Shown here: piece by piece, positions 50,949 to 61,757 of the stretch
Numbering within the stretch: position 1 is the first letter of the stretch
Layout: every line of letters starts with the position of its first letter
NCBI GenBank assembly: GCA_040954595.2
Contig: CM082595.2
Span: 7,812,001-7,876,000 of the forward strand
Length of the DNA stretch: 64,000 nucleotides
Reading direction: 5' to 3'
DNA from: Balanoglossus misakiensis
Lineage: Eukaryota; Hemichordata
The notes under the pieces: generated by a model
Database searches by the model: none
What the model saw: only the letters and a program-made list of their open reading frames with translations
Told to the model about the DNA's origin: nothing
Made by a program: the position numbers and the translations under genes

Positions 50949-51323
50949 AATTCTGGCTGCCTTAAATAGGTTTTCACTTTGCGCTAGGGGTCACATCACA
51001 TTATAAAAAGTGCATTCTGGGTAAAAAGTCGACAACCCACTGTAGTAAGAGATAGAAGAAATGATATGTTTACTGTATTTCATGACTTCCTTTGGTCGAA
51101 CATGTCTGTCTTTGTAGTTACCATATTAAACTCATTAAACTTTTTTCACATTTTGTTATTTTTTCTGTGAAAAAGTTTCAGAATGACCTGTCATCACTTT
51201 AGCTAATGAACTCCCATTTCTTAAACATGGCAAAAATCGGCCATCTTGAAATTGTGTCGACCATATGAGATTTTCATCACTCACTTAGGTAGCTTAAAAC
51301 CTATTTAAGGTAGGGAGAATTAA
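50949..51323. repeat. Dispersed repeat, copy 2
   Basis: Same orientation and limits as 19717-20080, with an extra TATAAAAAGT after CACAT near 51002. It lies within an 830-base segment bounded by a direct repeat (50851 and 51681). Confidence 0.85.
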
Positions 51324-52139
51324 TACTACATGGGTCGTCTATGGTAAGAAATGCGTGGACATTATAAAAACAAGAGGGGTTGCACGGTTTTGTATCTATT
51401 CTTGCTGTATATTCATATAGATTAAGGATGTATCGTTTATTCAAAGCTATGAATCCGCACTTTCCAAAAACACTTTGGTAAAGCAGGCTTATGTCAAACT
51501 AATTTTCCATGTGAAGTTTGCACACATAAACATACACAGTATTCACAACATATAATGCACATATTTCCGAAAGAGTACGGACCTTGTAAAAATTTCAAAA
51601 CTTTGCTTATCCCATGGCGATTATGAGTCAAGGTCAATATATATTAAATACATCTAGAAATCGCCGGAAGTGATTAATATTGTGTCCACTGTAACCCAGC
51701 AAGGGCAACTTACAGAAGGTATTCCTCATACAGCATTGCAAGATATGTCTTATCTGAAATGCCAGATTGTCGAGAAAAGTGAACCTGAAACACAGACACA
51801 CCTTAATACATTATTTCTGTTGTCAAATTGAGCTGTGCAGAATTAACCAACTTGTTATTACTTATGAAATCCGGATTGCGGAATTATAGAATCGCCTATC
51901 TGTCCGTGCGTCTGGAGCAATTTCTCAGGGATTCCTGCGCTAATTTACATCAAACTTGGTATGAGGATAGCACCTTATGGGGAGCAGATGTGATCGTCAC
52001 TTTTGTTGTGCGATGCAAGTCAATATGGCCGACAGGGAGCCGTCTTACTAGTTTTTAGAGTGAAATTAGTCCGAGTGTGAATCCAAGTGTGACATTTCTG
52101 CATGCGAATTCAAATGTCAGGTCTGTCGTGGACAAACTT

Positions 52140-52640
52140 TTGGCTTGCTCATTGTCTATTCAAGTGACTGTAATATTGTCAATAAACAACTGCACAGTCT
52201 TACCTTTCAATAATTCTCGGAACGACTTCAGAGCTAAAATGGTTGTGATTAGTTCTCTGTAATTTGATGGCATCAGGCTCATTTGTCGGTTCAAAAGTCC
52301 TAACACTTCTTAGTCATTGCAAGTTCCTCCCAAGCCTGTTTGCTGGCGTCTGTTTCTACCTCCGCCACTATTGCTCGCCCATTCCGTGAGTTCAGTGCAT
52401 TAAGCCATCATTCTAGATCAAGATTGCTTTCTTGGCCTATGGACATTATACCTTCCGTGACGATCTCTCTGCAAGTTGTCGATGCCTGGTCCAATGTAAT
52501 AATTTCCCAAGCTGAATCACATTTAACATTGCTACACACTGTCTGGCTATTCTTGCTTAATTCCTGGCTTTTTAGTATTCTCTTTATGTCGTGTTTCAGC
52601 TTCTGTAACGTGTCTGGAGGTGCTCATAGAAAAAGTCTAA
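52140..52640 (-). pseudogene. Decayed DIRS-type retrotransposon RT thumb and RNase H
   Basis: On the minus strand an open stretch beginning APPDTLQKLKHDIKRILKSQ (about 52625 downward) matches the connection that follows reverse transcriptase in DIRS/Ngaro tyrosine-recombinase retrotransposons. It leads through WLNALNSRNGRAI to VETDASKQAWEELA (about 52319-52360), then, after a stop and frameshift, NYRELITTILALKSF and GKTVQLFIDNITV (52169-52266). The three RNase H acidic positions (Asp in TDAS, Glu in YREL, Asp in IDN) survive. Stops after DLE, KKC and TVT show it is dead. No tyrosine recombinase domain was found nearby. Orientation is the same as the LINE relic. Confidence 0.72.
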
Positions 52641-53060
52641 TCCATAGTGCTGGCTATCACGTACGTCACACCAGTCAACATTGCGGTTAACACCACCACC
52701 TGTACACGCATGCCCAAACTTTGGTGTTGGTCTTTTTACTGAATTCGCTTTGTCTATCGACTATATCTGTTCTCGCATACGGTTATTGTCTTCCTCGATG
52801 TGGTCAAGACTCGGATTTCGTCTTAAGCCAGGTTTATGTCAGACCCATCGGTCATCCTGTTTCATCGTAAGCGCACAGGTCAAAAACAATGTTACAGTGC
52901 AACAAGTGTCGCTCTTAGCTATGTACAAATTCGCCTGAAAATAGTTAATTACACAGTGACAGCATATTTGTAAAGAAGCGCGTTTTAAAGTTAGTTCATT
53001 TCAGTACATTTGGTAAGACATGATTAATTGCACACACAAATAGTTTTCTTTTAAATCACA

Positions 53061-53180
53061 TGGTATATATAGTAGCTGTTGAAACGCAGCTGTTCCGCCG
53101 GGGGATATGCTAGTCAACATTTCCTCCACCCCTGGCGGAACAGTTGCGTGTCCACAGCTAATAATGGCGTAGATACCAAT
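53061..53180. repeat. Imperfect inverted repeat (hairpin)
   Basis: About 35 bases on the left (TAGCTGTTGAAACGCAGCTG then TTCCGCCGGGGG) pair with the inverted copy on the right (CCCCTGGCGGAACAGTTGCG then TGTCCACAGCTA). Weaker pairing continues outward (GGTATATAT against its inverse). Probably another MITE remnant. Confidence 0.6.
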
Positions 53181-53279
53181 CACATTGTACAAAAATGGCC
53201 GGTTTACCAGTTAAATTAGCAATTGTTTTCTTTTAAAAGTTTTGTCTTGGATTAAAAAGCAAAGGAAAACTTCAATAAA

Positions 53280-53507
53280 CTATAAAAATAGTGATAGTGT
53301 AAGAAGAGAAAAAGAAGCAGTAACACTACTGTTAAACGGGTTGCTGAAAAGATTAGTTTTTAGGAAACATTTTAGTTCATTACTATCATTACACGAACGA
53401 ATAACGCGGGTACGTGTATCGTGCAGTCGGTCATGGTGGCCCCCAAAAACATTCTCACATACGCTACGATACCTCCATCCGAATGATATGGACTGGAAGG
53501 GAGACAT
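53280..53507 (-). pseudogene. Possible C-terminal remnant of the same LINE
   Basis: The minus-strand frame contains NDSNELKCFLKTNLFSNPFN, which resembles the (S)xFKxxLKTxLFxxAF end of CR1/L2-type ORF2 proteins. It lies about 600 bases downstream of the YADD relic in the same orientation, as expected for a copy with internal deletions. The overlapping plus-strand open frame (53242-53526) is therefore more likely a shadow. The match is short, so this is tentative. Confidence 0.35.
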
Positions 53508-54029
53508 TGCTACAGATGTGAGTTGATGAGGATGACTGTCGCCGGGGGATGGTAAATGAACGCCGTTTGCACAACCAGGAAATAACGTTATGTCTTACCC
53601 TATCGATCGAGACATTTTACGTCGGCCTAATTACAACTTTATTTAGTGGGACAAGCATATCTTGTACATAACCGATCGAGATTCATGAAAGTTCGCGTCA
53701 ATTTCTGTTCGCGGGGTCTTTTTATTGATATCTGGATAATAGAAAATAAGGGTTAGTTTCGTCGATTTTTTACAATCATTGACCAGTATATCGAGTCTTT
53801 GCATACGGAGCTCGATATCCAATGGGATGATGATAATAGCGATTAGATATTTAAAAAATAAAAACTATATTTGGACTCCGTATATTTGTTTTTGTTTTTA
53901 AATAACGATTGGATTTTACAAAGAAATTAAAATGTATTTGGAATTTGTCAATTTGTTGTTGGTGGTGTTAATGCTTTTATTGTAAATGTTGTTAGTATAT
54001 TGTTGTTAGTGTGGTATGTCGTTAGGGTC

Positions 54030-54965
54030 GTAGTTAGGGTTGCGATCGATCGTGGTTAGGGTTCGTGCATTATTATAATAAGCCACATGGAAAAGACTAA
54101 TGCATAGTGGAATCATCAGCATAAAATAGTAATAGCATAAAATAGCAGCCATACGGCAACAACGTCGCCCAAAGAATATGTCTACACAAAACACGACCAG
54201 GAACCGAAACCTGGGTACACCTACATAAATGACAGGCAGACTGGGCAGAAGTTATAATTTTAGATTGATTACGGTCTGAAATATCTGATTAACACCACGT
54301 CACAGTATTGCCAGAGACACCAAGGTGCTCTAACAAAATAGTATGATTAACAATATCAAACGCAGGAATGTATAACAAAACTAGAAACACATCATCACAT
54401 GAATAAAGAGTATATTATTATATCATTAGCGACTACATTTTACAAAAGAGAAATCTCAGTAGTCTGACCTGATTTGTCGGCAGACTGTAAAAGTTCATGG
54501 AAGAAATATCCATATACGAAATGTGTGATTTTTTAAGTCTAGTAGTCTAAACAATACGTACAAGAACTTTTGACAAAAAGGAAGTTCAATAGAAATCGGA
54601 CGATAGTTCTTCCAAAATTACAGTCAAATTTTAAGAGGCATCACAAACGCTAGTTTTAAAGTCATGATATACAGAACCAGACTGAAGTGAAATGTTCAAA
54701 ATAACATTTGATCAATTGTAAAATATCAGTTAGAACACACTGGTCCTTCAGGCTATCGGTGGGGATAGCATCAAGAAAGCAAGTGGATGAGGGCGATACT
54801 TGAATCACCTCATCATCTTCATCCACACTATTGTACTGAAATGAGTCAAAACAACAGTCAGGACCCGAGGCAAAAAGAGACGATGAGAAGCGATCATTTT
54901 CAACGACCATAGATAAGAGATTGTACACCATTGTTAACAAAAAATCTAAGCAAACCGATCAGCTA
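54030..54965 (-). pseudogene. Decayed CR1/L2-type LINE reverse transcriptase
   Basis: Read on the minus strand in several frames, this is a broken non-LTR retrotransposon ORF2. In order it shows: SSTCFLDAIPTDSLKDQ (about 54735-54790, the pre-palm motif of CR1/L2 enzymes, open from 54940 to 54662); a NYRPIS-like segment followed by FLSKVLVRIV (about 54550-54620); FDIVNHTILLEHLGVSGN (about 54315-54361, the FDTVNHxILL palm motif); and FYADDST (about 54111-54131, the YADD catalytic motif). Several stop codons and frameshifts separate the blocks, so the enzyme is dead. A possible C-terminal end lies at 53280-53507. Confidence 0.8.
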
Positions 54966-55144
54966 ACTAGTACGACGGAGTCATTGTGATCTGGCAACGT
55001 AAGTGTTCTTGAATAATGTTCTAAAAGACGGAAAACAATCCAAAGGCGCCGTTTCTGGCCCTGATACTAATTTCAATTTCCAAGCGTTATTTTCTCCCAG
55101 CTGTCATCCCAGTTTTCCTATCTAGCTTTGATGAAAGAGTTGCT

Positions 55145-55498
55145 TTAAGGGACAAAGTCTCTCTCTCGCTGCCCTTTTCCATTAATTATGTTTGATACAA
55201 GACACCGTTTATGTTATTTCACGACGTGTAGATATATAGTGAATCAACGTTCAACCACACACAACTTCCATCCCACTTGTAGAAAAACTCGCCAAAGTAA
55301 ATAATCAATCGCTACCATTTATTCATTATGGCGAGATTTTTACTCTCATATCCCACAGACGGGATAGAAAGTGTGTGTTATCGAACGTTGATTCACTATA
55401 TATCCACATGTAGAATAACATAAACGGTGACTTGTATCAAACACAATTAATGGGAAAAGGGCAGCGTGCGATGCGAGAGAGAGACTTCGTCCCTTTAA
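55145..55498. mobile_element. TTAA-flanked palindromic MITE, copy 5 (complete)
   Basis: Complete copy between TTAA sites, ends GGGACAAAGTCTCTCTCTCG and its inverse. A small insertion (GTGCGATGC) sits in the right arm near 55470 and a deletion in the left arm near 55285. Confidence 0.9.
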
Positions 55499-56270
55499 TT
55501 GGAAAGGTTGCCGACCTCGAACAGCAAGTATCCATTGAGGGGCATGGTAGCAAAATATGTCACGAATAATGTAGCAAATCGAATTCAGTTTGGCTGAAAA
55601 TTCCTCAGTCGTATTGTGGTAGGAAATTGTCAAGGTCAGATGCGAAAAGTTCAGTAGAAAATAATCTTAAATGTCTTGTAGTGATTCCTTTGAAGGATGC
55701 CTTGTGTGTAACCTCAATGTAAATAGAAAGTGTAGATTTAAATCTCAGTCAGGGGGTTACGATGATAGTGTTTATGGTCTGACCGTTTCATTTGCCTGGG
55801 GGTCGATAGATGCCAATTTTCTTGGGAGGAAGAAGTGGCGATTCTGATTTTGGATAATAAAAAAACAGCTGGCTGACACTGTAGCAAAGTCAACGAGGAT
55901 CTGTGAATGACACCAGTGTCACCACCAACGACCTTTACTAGGAACACTGATAATGTCGTGTCCAGGTGAGTCAGTAATCACAAATGGAACCGTGCAATCG
56001 TCATTGAGCTACATGTATGTCTCAGCCAATATCAGCATGTCGAGTGTGTGCTCCAGCAAATATTCATTAATGGCACTTGATTTGTTGTTCATTGATTGAC
56101 AGTTCATAAATGAACACTGAATTGACTTTGCCGTATACTAATTTGACTTTGCAGTAAACCCTGTGTTGTTTTAGTATATAGGTCTTCAGTGATATACTGA
56201 CCAAGTTGGGTGAAACACACTGGCGGATATTTCCGAGCAGCATTCTCCACACAGAACCTATTTTAATCTA

Positions 56271-56582
56271 AGGCCAAAACATTAATATGTGCTGTTCCGA
56301 TTACGCGGTTTTCAAAAATTGGGTAGGTAGGTAGGTAAGAAGGGATTTTTATTTTATTTTACTTTTTTTTCATTTCCGTAGTGTAGAAGAATGACGTTAT
56401 AAATCTTGCGTGATGCGCGCGATTTCGTCATAGTTGTTGCGTGATTCGCTCTATTTTAATAAATTTTGTATATTTGACATCGTTTTTTTAACTTCCGGGT
56501 TTTACGGTCTATAAGGTTTAGGTCGGTGGGTTAAAATTAGGTTAGGTCGGGTAATCGGAACAGCACATATTGTTTTGGCCTT
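56271..56582. mobile_element. AGGCCAAAA-ended MITE, complete copy
   Basis: 312 bases with inverted ends AGGCCAAAAC and GTTTTGGCCT, extended inside by ATATGTGCTGTTCCGATTAC and its inverse. Both flanks are TA (56269-56270 and 56583-56584), consistent with a Tc1/mariner-type TA target. Non-coding. Confidence 0.85.
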
Positions 56583-58671
56583 ACTCCTGAGTCTGACTAT
56601 ATGGTCTGACGATACAGTGTCTACCACAGGCAATATTTCAAACCAACTTTTTCGGTGTTACCGATTTCTATACAATACATGTTCTGTTTAGTTTGTATAA
56701 TATTTCATACCACACAATAAGATGTACAGAAAATGCATCAGTTTCAAAGTCGATCCTCAAATAATTGGACCTATGCAAAACACAGTTCTTGTTCTAGGTT
56801 ACATAAATGAGAATAGACGATTCAAGATGGCTGCCCCCGTTGCGGCACGTTTTGCAGACGCCAATGTTGAATGTTATGGCAGATTATGACCTTGAAATGA
56901 CGTTAACACCATAACAGTGGGAGCGCTGACAAAGATTTAAGAATATGGTGGCGATTTTAATCATCAATTTGCCAACAAGTTACGGGAAATGCGTAATTTC
57001 CCATCTAGTTTTATGCGGATAAAACACGATGGAAAAAAAGCACATTGTATTGTCGTAGCCAGTCCCTTGACAATAATTCAACAAGTCTGACCAATGAGGA
57101 AGCTGAGTGAGAAAGGTATTTCAAGCATTATGCTCTAGATGTTGCTGGAACTCCACATTTGGTGGATTCGAGTTCAGATGAGATGAATCTGACAAGTGCA
57201 GGACTGAAAGAAGATCAGGTGTGGAGTATTTAAATTTGCCTGTGGCAGAGACGTTATAGAGTATCAGCATGACTCCTCAGCTAGGTTAAAATGAACCACG
57301 CTAGTCTCTGTGTAGAGAATGTCCAAGTAGATGCCTCTAGCATCATGGAAATAAATTCGTATGCTCACCATGGGTAATCTTAACGGGGATGAGATAAGGT
57401 GCAACTTAATGAAATATCGTAGTTCGACATTTGATAGAGTTTCATCCATTCCGATTTCATCACTGAGGGCGCATACAATGCAGTGGGCCATCTGAAGGAC
57501 ATCCGGTCAACGGTACATCGTACCTGTAGTGGAATGGTGGAGATCGGGTCACATTGTACAACAGTCACACTCGCGCTGTTTCTTCACAATGCACTTTTGA
57601 TTTTAGCGAAAACGGGTGACTTGTGGTTGGTGAAACGATTCATATTGGGTAACCAAATTCCCAGAAGACATATGTGCCAAAATCACCCTAGGTGACCCCT
57701 CCATTTAAAACAGGCTCAAACACGGTAGGTATTAGTCCAGCTGATTCCTAAAGAATCTAACCTTTGTTAAACAGCCGTCCGTTTTGGTCCCATCTATAAA
57801 TAGTCATGAATTTTCCCTGCAAGTTTATATTTACGCTGATAAACTACGGATTGACCAGAGAGGTTGAAGTATTCAGTCCATTTGTTTGTAAATTTTCAAC
57901 ACTGACACGCATTCCTTTCTCATAGCCTACCATTTAATAAGATACCATCCTCAATGTGATGTGATATTTTGAATCATTTTCTTTGTCACGGTGTGAGGAA
58001 AATTTGCTTGCCACCAAGAGACACTTTGAATCTTCAAAATATTTTATTGTTATTGTAACATTCAGCTGGACCCAGCTACCCAAACTTGTTATTGGCAGAA
58101 ATGCAAGCACGAACATTTTAGACATATGGTATATTATATTATATAATGCTACTGTCGTCGGCCATTTTGATTAGACGAGAACTCAATCTAGCGATGGTAA
58201 TATACTGTTTTAGCACGGCTGGTAGTGGTAAAACCTGAAAAAGCATGTATCAGAAAAATGTGGGGTTACCAAAAATTAATCAAAACACTGTGGATTTCAC
58301 TGACATTTTTTTTAAACTGCTCTATGAGAATATTTTACACTTTCCCATGCGCGATGCCTGTCTTGTCACTTTTTGCCATCTGCTTCATGTTTAATGCTCG
58401 CTCCCGGTCGCTCGTGTTTAATTAGTCGACACGAGTATGGTACAAGTCGTAACTTTTTCTGACGCTATTCTTTAAGAAACTTACACTGATATGCCAAAAA
58501 AATCAATTGTTGATATAATAATAACCCACGCCTTCGTCGGTATATACTCGATTTGGGTACACTACGGCAACCGAGAAGGCTCATGAAACAAGAATACTAT
58601 TTGTGACTTTTTTTTTACTTCTTGTTCGTTTTATTTTCTTTAACTTTGTTTTTAACTTTTAATTTCTGTTT
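56583..58671. other. No confirmed gene
   Basis: The minus-strand frame 57264-57491 and its neighbours read like decayed coding sequence (SNVELRYFIKLHLISSPLRL) but I cannot name a family. The right end (58640-58700) is a CTTTAA-rich low-complexity lead-in to hexamer array A. Confidence 0.35.
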
Positions 58672-59220
58672 AATTTTAACTTTAATTTTAACTTTAACTT
58701 TGATTTCCATTTCGATTTTGATTTACGAAATAAAAAACGATCTAAATTTTGATTTCGATTTTGATTTCGATTTCGATTTTGATTTACGAAATAAAAAACG
58801 ATCTAAATTTTGATTTCGATTTCGATTTCGATTTTGATTTCGATTTCGATTTTGATTTACGAAATAAAAAACGATCTAAATTTTGATTTCGATTTCGATT
58901 TCGATTTTGATTTCGATTTCGATTTACGAAATAAAAAACGATCTAGATTTTGATTTTGATTTTGATTTCCATTTCGATTTTGATTTACGAAATGAAAAAC
59001 GATCTGAATTTTGATTTCGATTTCGATTTTGATTTTGATTTTGATTTTGATTTCGATTTTGATTTCGATTTCGATTTCGATTTTGATTTTGATTTCGATT
59101 TCGAGTTCGATTTGGATTTCGATTTCGATTTTGATTTCGATTTTGATTTTGATTTCGATTTTGATTTCGATTTCGATTTTGATTTCGATTTTGATTTTGA
59201 TTTTGATTTTGATTTCGTTT
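58672..59220. repeat. GATTTY hexamer array A with higher-order units
   Basis: About 550 bases built from GATTTC and GATTTT. From 58720 a 31-base spacer, GATTTACGAAATAAAAAACG plus ATCTAAATTTT, recurs at 58720, 58781, 58854, 58921 and 58982; the spacings 61, 73, 67 and 61 differ by multiples of six, so units differ only in hexamer number. From 59010 the array is plain hexamers. It opens long artefactual frames such as (DF)n and (KS)n. Confidence 0.95.
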
Positions 59221-59854
59221 TTCCAACCTTTGAACTTTGACCTTCGTGATTGTCACATGATACCTGTGGACCAATAAAAAAAGGCTTTATGTAAATATCC
59301 AGTATTGTTGAATCGGCTCGGAAATGGGAAGACAAATCCCAGCAGACAAAACTCTGGCGTGGAACGTAGCAGACAAAATACGTAATCCACTTTAAAACTT
59401 CAATTTTGGACAGTAGACTTAAATATTACCTCAATTAAACTAATCGAAATTTAAATATCCTATATTTAGCTGGAAAAATCACGGCGCGGATGGAAATCGC
59501 CGACGAAAAATATACTCCCTTCGCGACCGTGCGTTACTTCCTGGTTAAACATTGTGTAAAGTGTGAGGCCACTGTCCTTTATCGGCAAAACAATACACAT
59601 GTACTTTTAAAACCACTGATGGTAGAAAAAAGACAGTCTCTGTTAAAAGAAATTTAGAAACATTTATAATCTACGTAAATTGGGATCTAAAAGACATTAC
59701 ATATTTCATTCAATAATCAGTTTACTTGCATAAATTATATAAATGTATATGAGTACATGTACATGTACCTGTAAATTAAAATTCAACTTTGATTTTAACT
59801 TTTACTTTGATTTTCTCCGCTCACGGTTGCTTAATTTGTAGAATATGGCAACTA

Positions 59855-60195
59855 AGGCCAAAAAAAGATCGTTTCTGGTCAGCGCGCGCATCACTTGGAA
59901 GTCCCCGCGTCGATCCCTTTTTTGCCCAACTGAACTTGTGTATAAACGTTAGCGAACTCGAAAAAGTCAGTTCGCCGCAAGATGAAAAGAAAACCTAAAA
60001 TCATCCGCAGAAAGAGGAAATTCGTAAAAACGCGTGATGAATAACTGCATTTTCAACACTGATATATTGCAAAGCTGCATAGAAAGTTGACGATTTCACT
60101 GACTCTATTAAAAAAAAAAAATAATAATAATAATAATCGCGTCGCCGCACCATTTTTGAGAAATAGTCATGACCAGAAACATTTTTTTTTGGCCT
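59855..60195. mobile_element. Related palindromic MITE with AGGCCAAAA ends
   Basis: Inverted ends AGGCCAAAAAAAG / TTTTTTTTTGGCCT followed inside by GTTTCTGGTCA on the left and TGACCAGAAAC on the right. The ends resemble the family at 56271 but the interior differs. It sits between the two GATTTY arrays and contains a poly-A plus AAT tract at 60110-60138. Confidence 0.75.
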
Positions 60196-60672
60196 AATAG
60201 TCTTAAGGAGGATCATAATGACAGTTTTATGTTGCGACTTACAGGTGATTCTCTGACCATACGAATAGAATGATGGGCCATTTACCACATAATTTGGTAA
60301 AAACCATAACATGAAATATTATTTAGTTTCAAACTAAAATATAAATTAGAAAATGCTCAGAGCCTTTAAACTAGTCTATGATAGTAACATAAAATTCATT
60401 GATTAACTCAAACATTTGCATTCAAATGTTAAATGTAACTGTACGGCTCTAAGGCACGTATAAGCAGTTTGTAGCTTCAAGTGTTATACCGTCCCATTGT
60501 CCCTGTCTCTACAAGTTGACCCCATCCTCGATCGGGATAGCTGAAAATCAGAGGTCAAAGGTCAAATACGATTAAAAGCTGTTTTTGGCATAAATTTGTC
60601 TAAATGTCTTTAATATTTTGCGTTAAATCATTGCACATTTAGTTACTCTTTCACATGAAATAAAATGTGCAA

Positions 60673-60737
60673 ATCGATTTCGATTTTGATTTCGATTTTG
60701 ATTTCGATTTCGATTTTGATTTTGATTTCGATTTCGT
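60673..60737. repeat. GATTTY hexamer array B
   Basis: Short second array of GATTTC/GATTTT. Its right flank (GATTTCGTTTTTTCAACCTT, then TGAACTTT) is the same as that of array A, after which CTTTGAACTTTAAC is itself repeated to about 60788. Confidence 0.9.
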
Positions 60738-60990
60738 TTTTTCAACCTTTGAACTTTAACCTTTGAACTTTAACCTTTTAACTTTAAGCGTTGGTGTTGT
60801 TGATGTGATGCGACGCGTTTCATCGTGTTTTGGATATTCTTCGCTCAGAAATATCGTATCACGTAAGTTTTTAGTGTTTTAACTTCTCTGATTTCGCATG
60901 GCGGGATAAATCAGGTGAATATAGGGAGGTCGGTACGGTGACCATAGCAAACGATCTTGTCCCGACGGCATGATCACGGGCCCGGCACTT

Positions 60991-61100
60991 GCTAGCTGCA
61001 TAACCGTAGCGCGAGGTTTTGGCTGGGTTTGTGCATGTGGGTGGGTTGGCGTCCAACCCACAAGCCCAGGCAAAACCTCGAGCTACGGTACTGCAGCTAC
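60991..61100. repeat. 110-bp perfect-centred hairpin
   Basis: GCTAGCTGCATAACCGTAGC and GCGAGGTTTTGG pair with the inverted copies CAAAACCTCGAGCTACGGTA and CTGCAGCTAC. The centre GTGGGTTGGCGTCCAACCCAC is a near-perfect palindrome. It could be a MITE or a transcribed structured RNA; the sequence does not tell. Confidence 0.7.
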
Positions 61101-61659
61101 CCTACGAGTACATTTCGAGATTGTCCAGCTAGCGCCTCACAACTCCGCATCAAAACAGGTACGTTCAAAGAATGTTGACAGAAATGCGGGTCGGTTGAAC
61201 AAACCAAACAATACCCTAAAGCTTGTGGCATATTAACTGCCTCGTAATTCATGCAAAATGCCCAAACTAGAAGTCATTTGCAGTGTCCTCAATGACCACT
61301 GAGTGACATCGACAGCAGCTTGAGTGACTTGTCTTTAGCTGAGTCAGGGTGTCGCTACGAGTATGGCCAGTAATTATTAGCTATACGTATCGCCCTATCC
61401 AAGTTTCAGTTACAATTTAAGTTTTATGTAAGAGTGTTTTGTTTTGGCGCGATTGTGAATGTGACCGCCATAGAGCGCCGTAGAGAGCACCAGATCCGAG
61501 CAGTCCCTATGACATGTGGCAAACCAGGCAAAACCTTGAGTAGCTCTGCCATGCATTTACATTTGTCATTGCTGTTTACCTGGGTCTAAAAATAATTATG
61601 GAAAGAATCATTTTTAATATTCTTTTTATATCCTGTACAGGTGTTAAGATAGTATCACT
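61101..61659 (+). promoter_or_regulatory. Probable upstream and 5' untranslated region of the integrase-core-family gene
   Basis: The stretch around 61440-61500 has several CpG dinucleotides (GGCGCGATT, GACCGCC, AGCGCCG), unlike the AT-rich surroundings, and lies directly upstream of the first coding exon. A second occurrence of the motif GGCAAAACCT(C/T)GAG, shared with the hairpin at 60991-61100, lies near 61529. No TATA box or transcription start can be fixed. Placement as promoter or 5' UTR is inference from position. Confidence 0.3.
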
Positions 61660-61757
61660 ATGAAAATTTCTGAGTACATAGAACATTTGGTTATAAGAGG
61701 AAAAGATAATAAAACTATCCTCAAGTATCTACAGAAAGATCATGGCATTTCCTGGAG
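61660..61757 (+). CDS. Integrase-core-family protein, coding exon 1
   Basis: First coding exon (32 codons plus two bases) of a multi-exon gene that leaves the window on the right. The protein begins MKISEYIEHLVIRGKDNKTI and continues with a helical segment ending KDHGISW. This matches the N-terminal helix-turn-helix-like module of a large family of animal proteins that also carry a DDE integrase-type catalytic domain, in which a region of the type ILxxLxxxHGIxxSLxTLKRRL precedes the core. The exon is preceded by a plausible acceptor (ctgtacag ending 61640), so a 5' untranslated exon probably lies upstream, and it ends at AG followed by GTAATG (phase 2). The catalytic domain is outside the window, so whether this is a live transposon, a domesticated gene or a decaying copy cannot be settled. 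Splitting of so short a module by introns argues for a host-type gene. Confidence 0.78.

Noticed and set aside
52340-52938. Plus-strand frames of 116 and 85 codons
   Set aside because: Antisense to, or adjoining, the DIRS RT-RNase H relic; no independent support.
58950-59335. Long repeat-peptide frames (DF)n, (KS)n and (NQ/NR)n
   Set aside because: Automatic consequence of a hexamer array without stops; no start context, domain or splice evidence.
60871-61236. Frames of 61-88 codons across the hairpin
   Set aside because: They follow the inverted repeat on both strands and have no domain.
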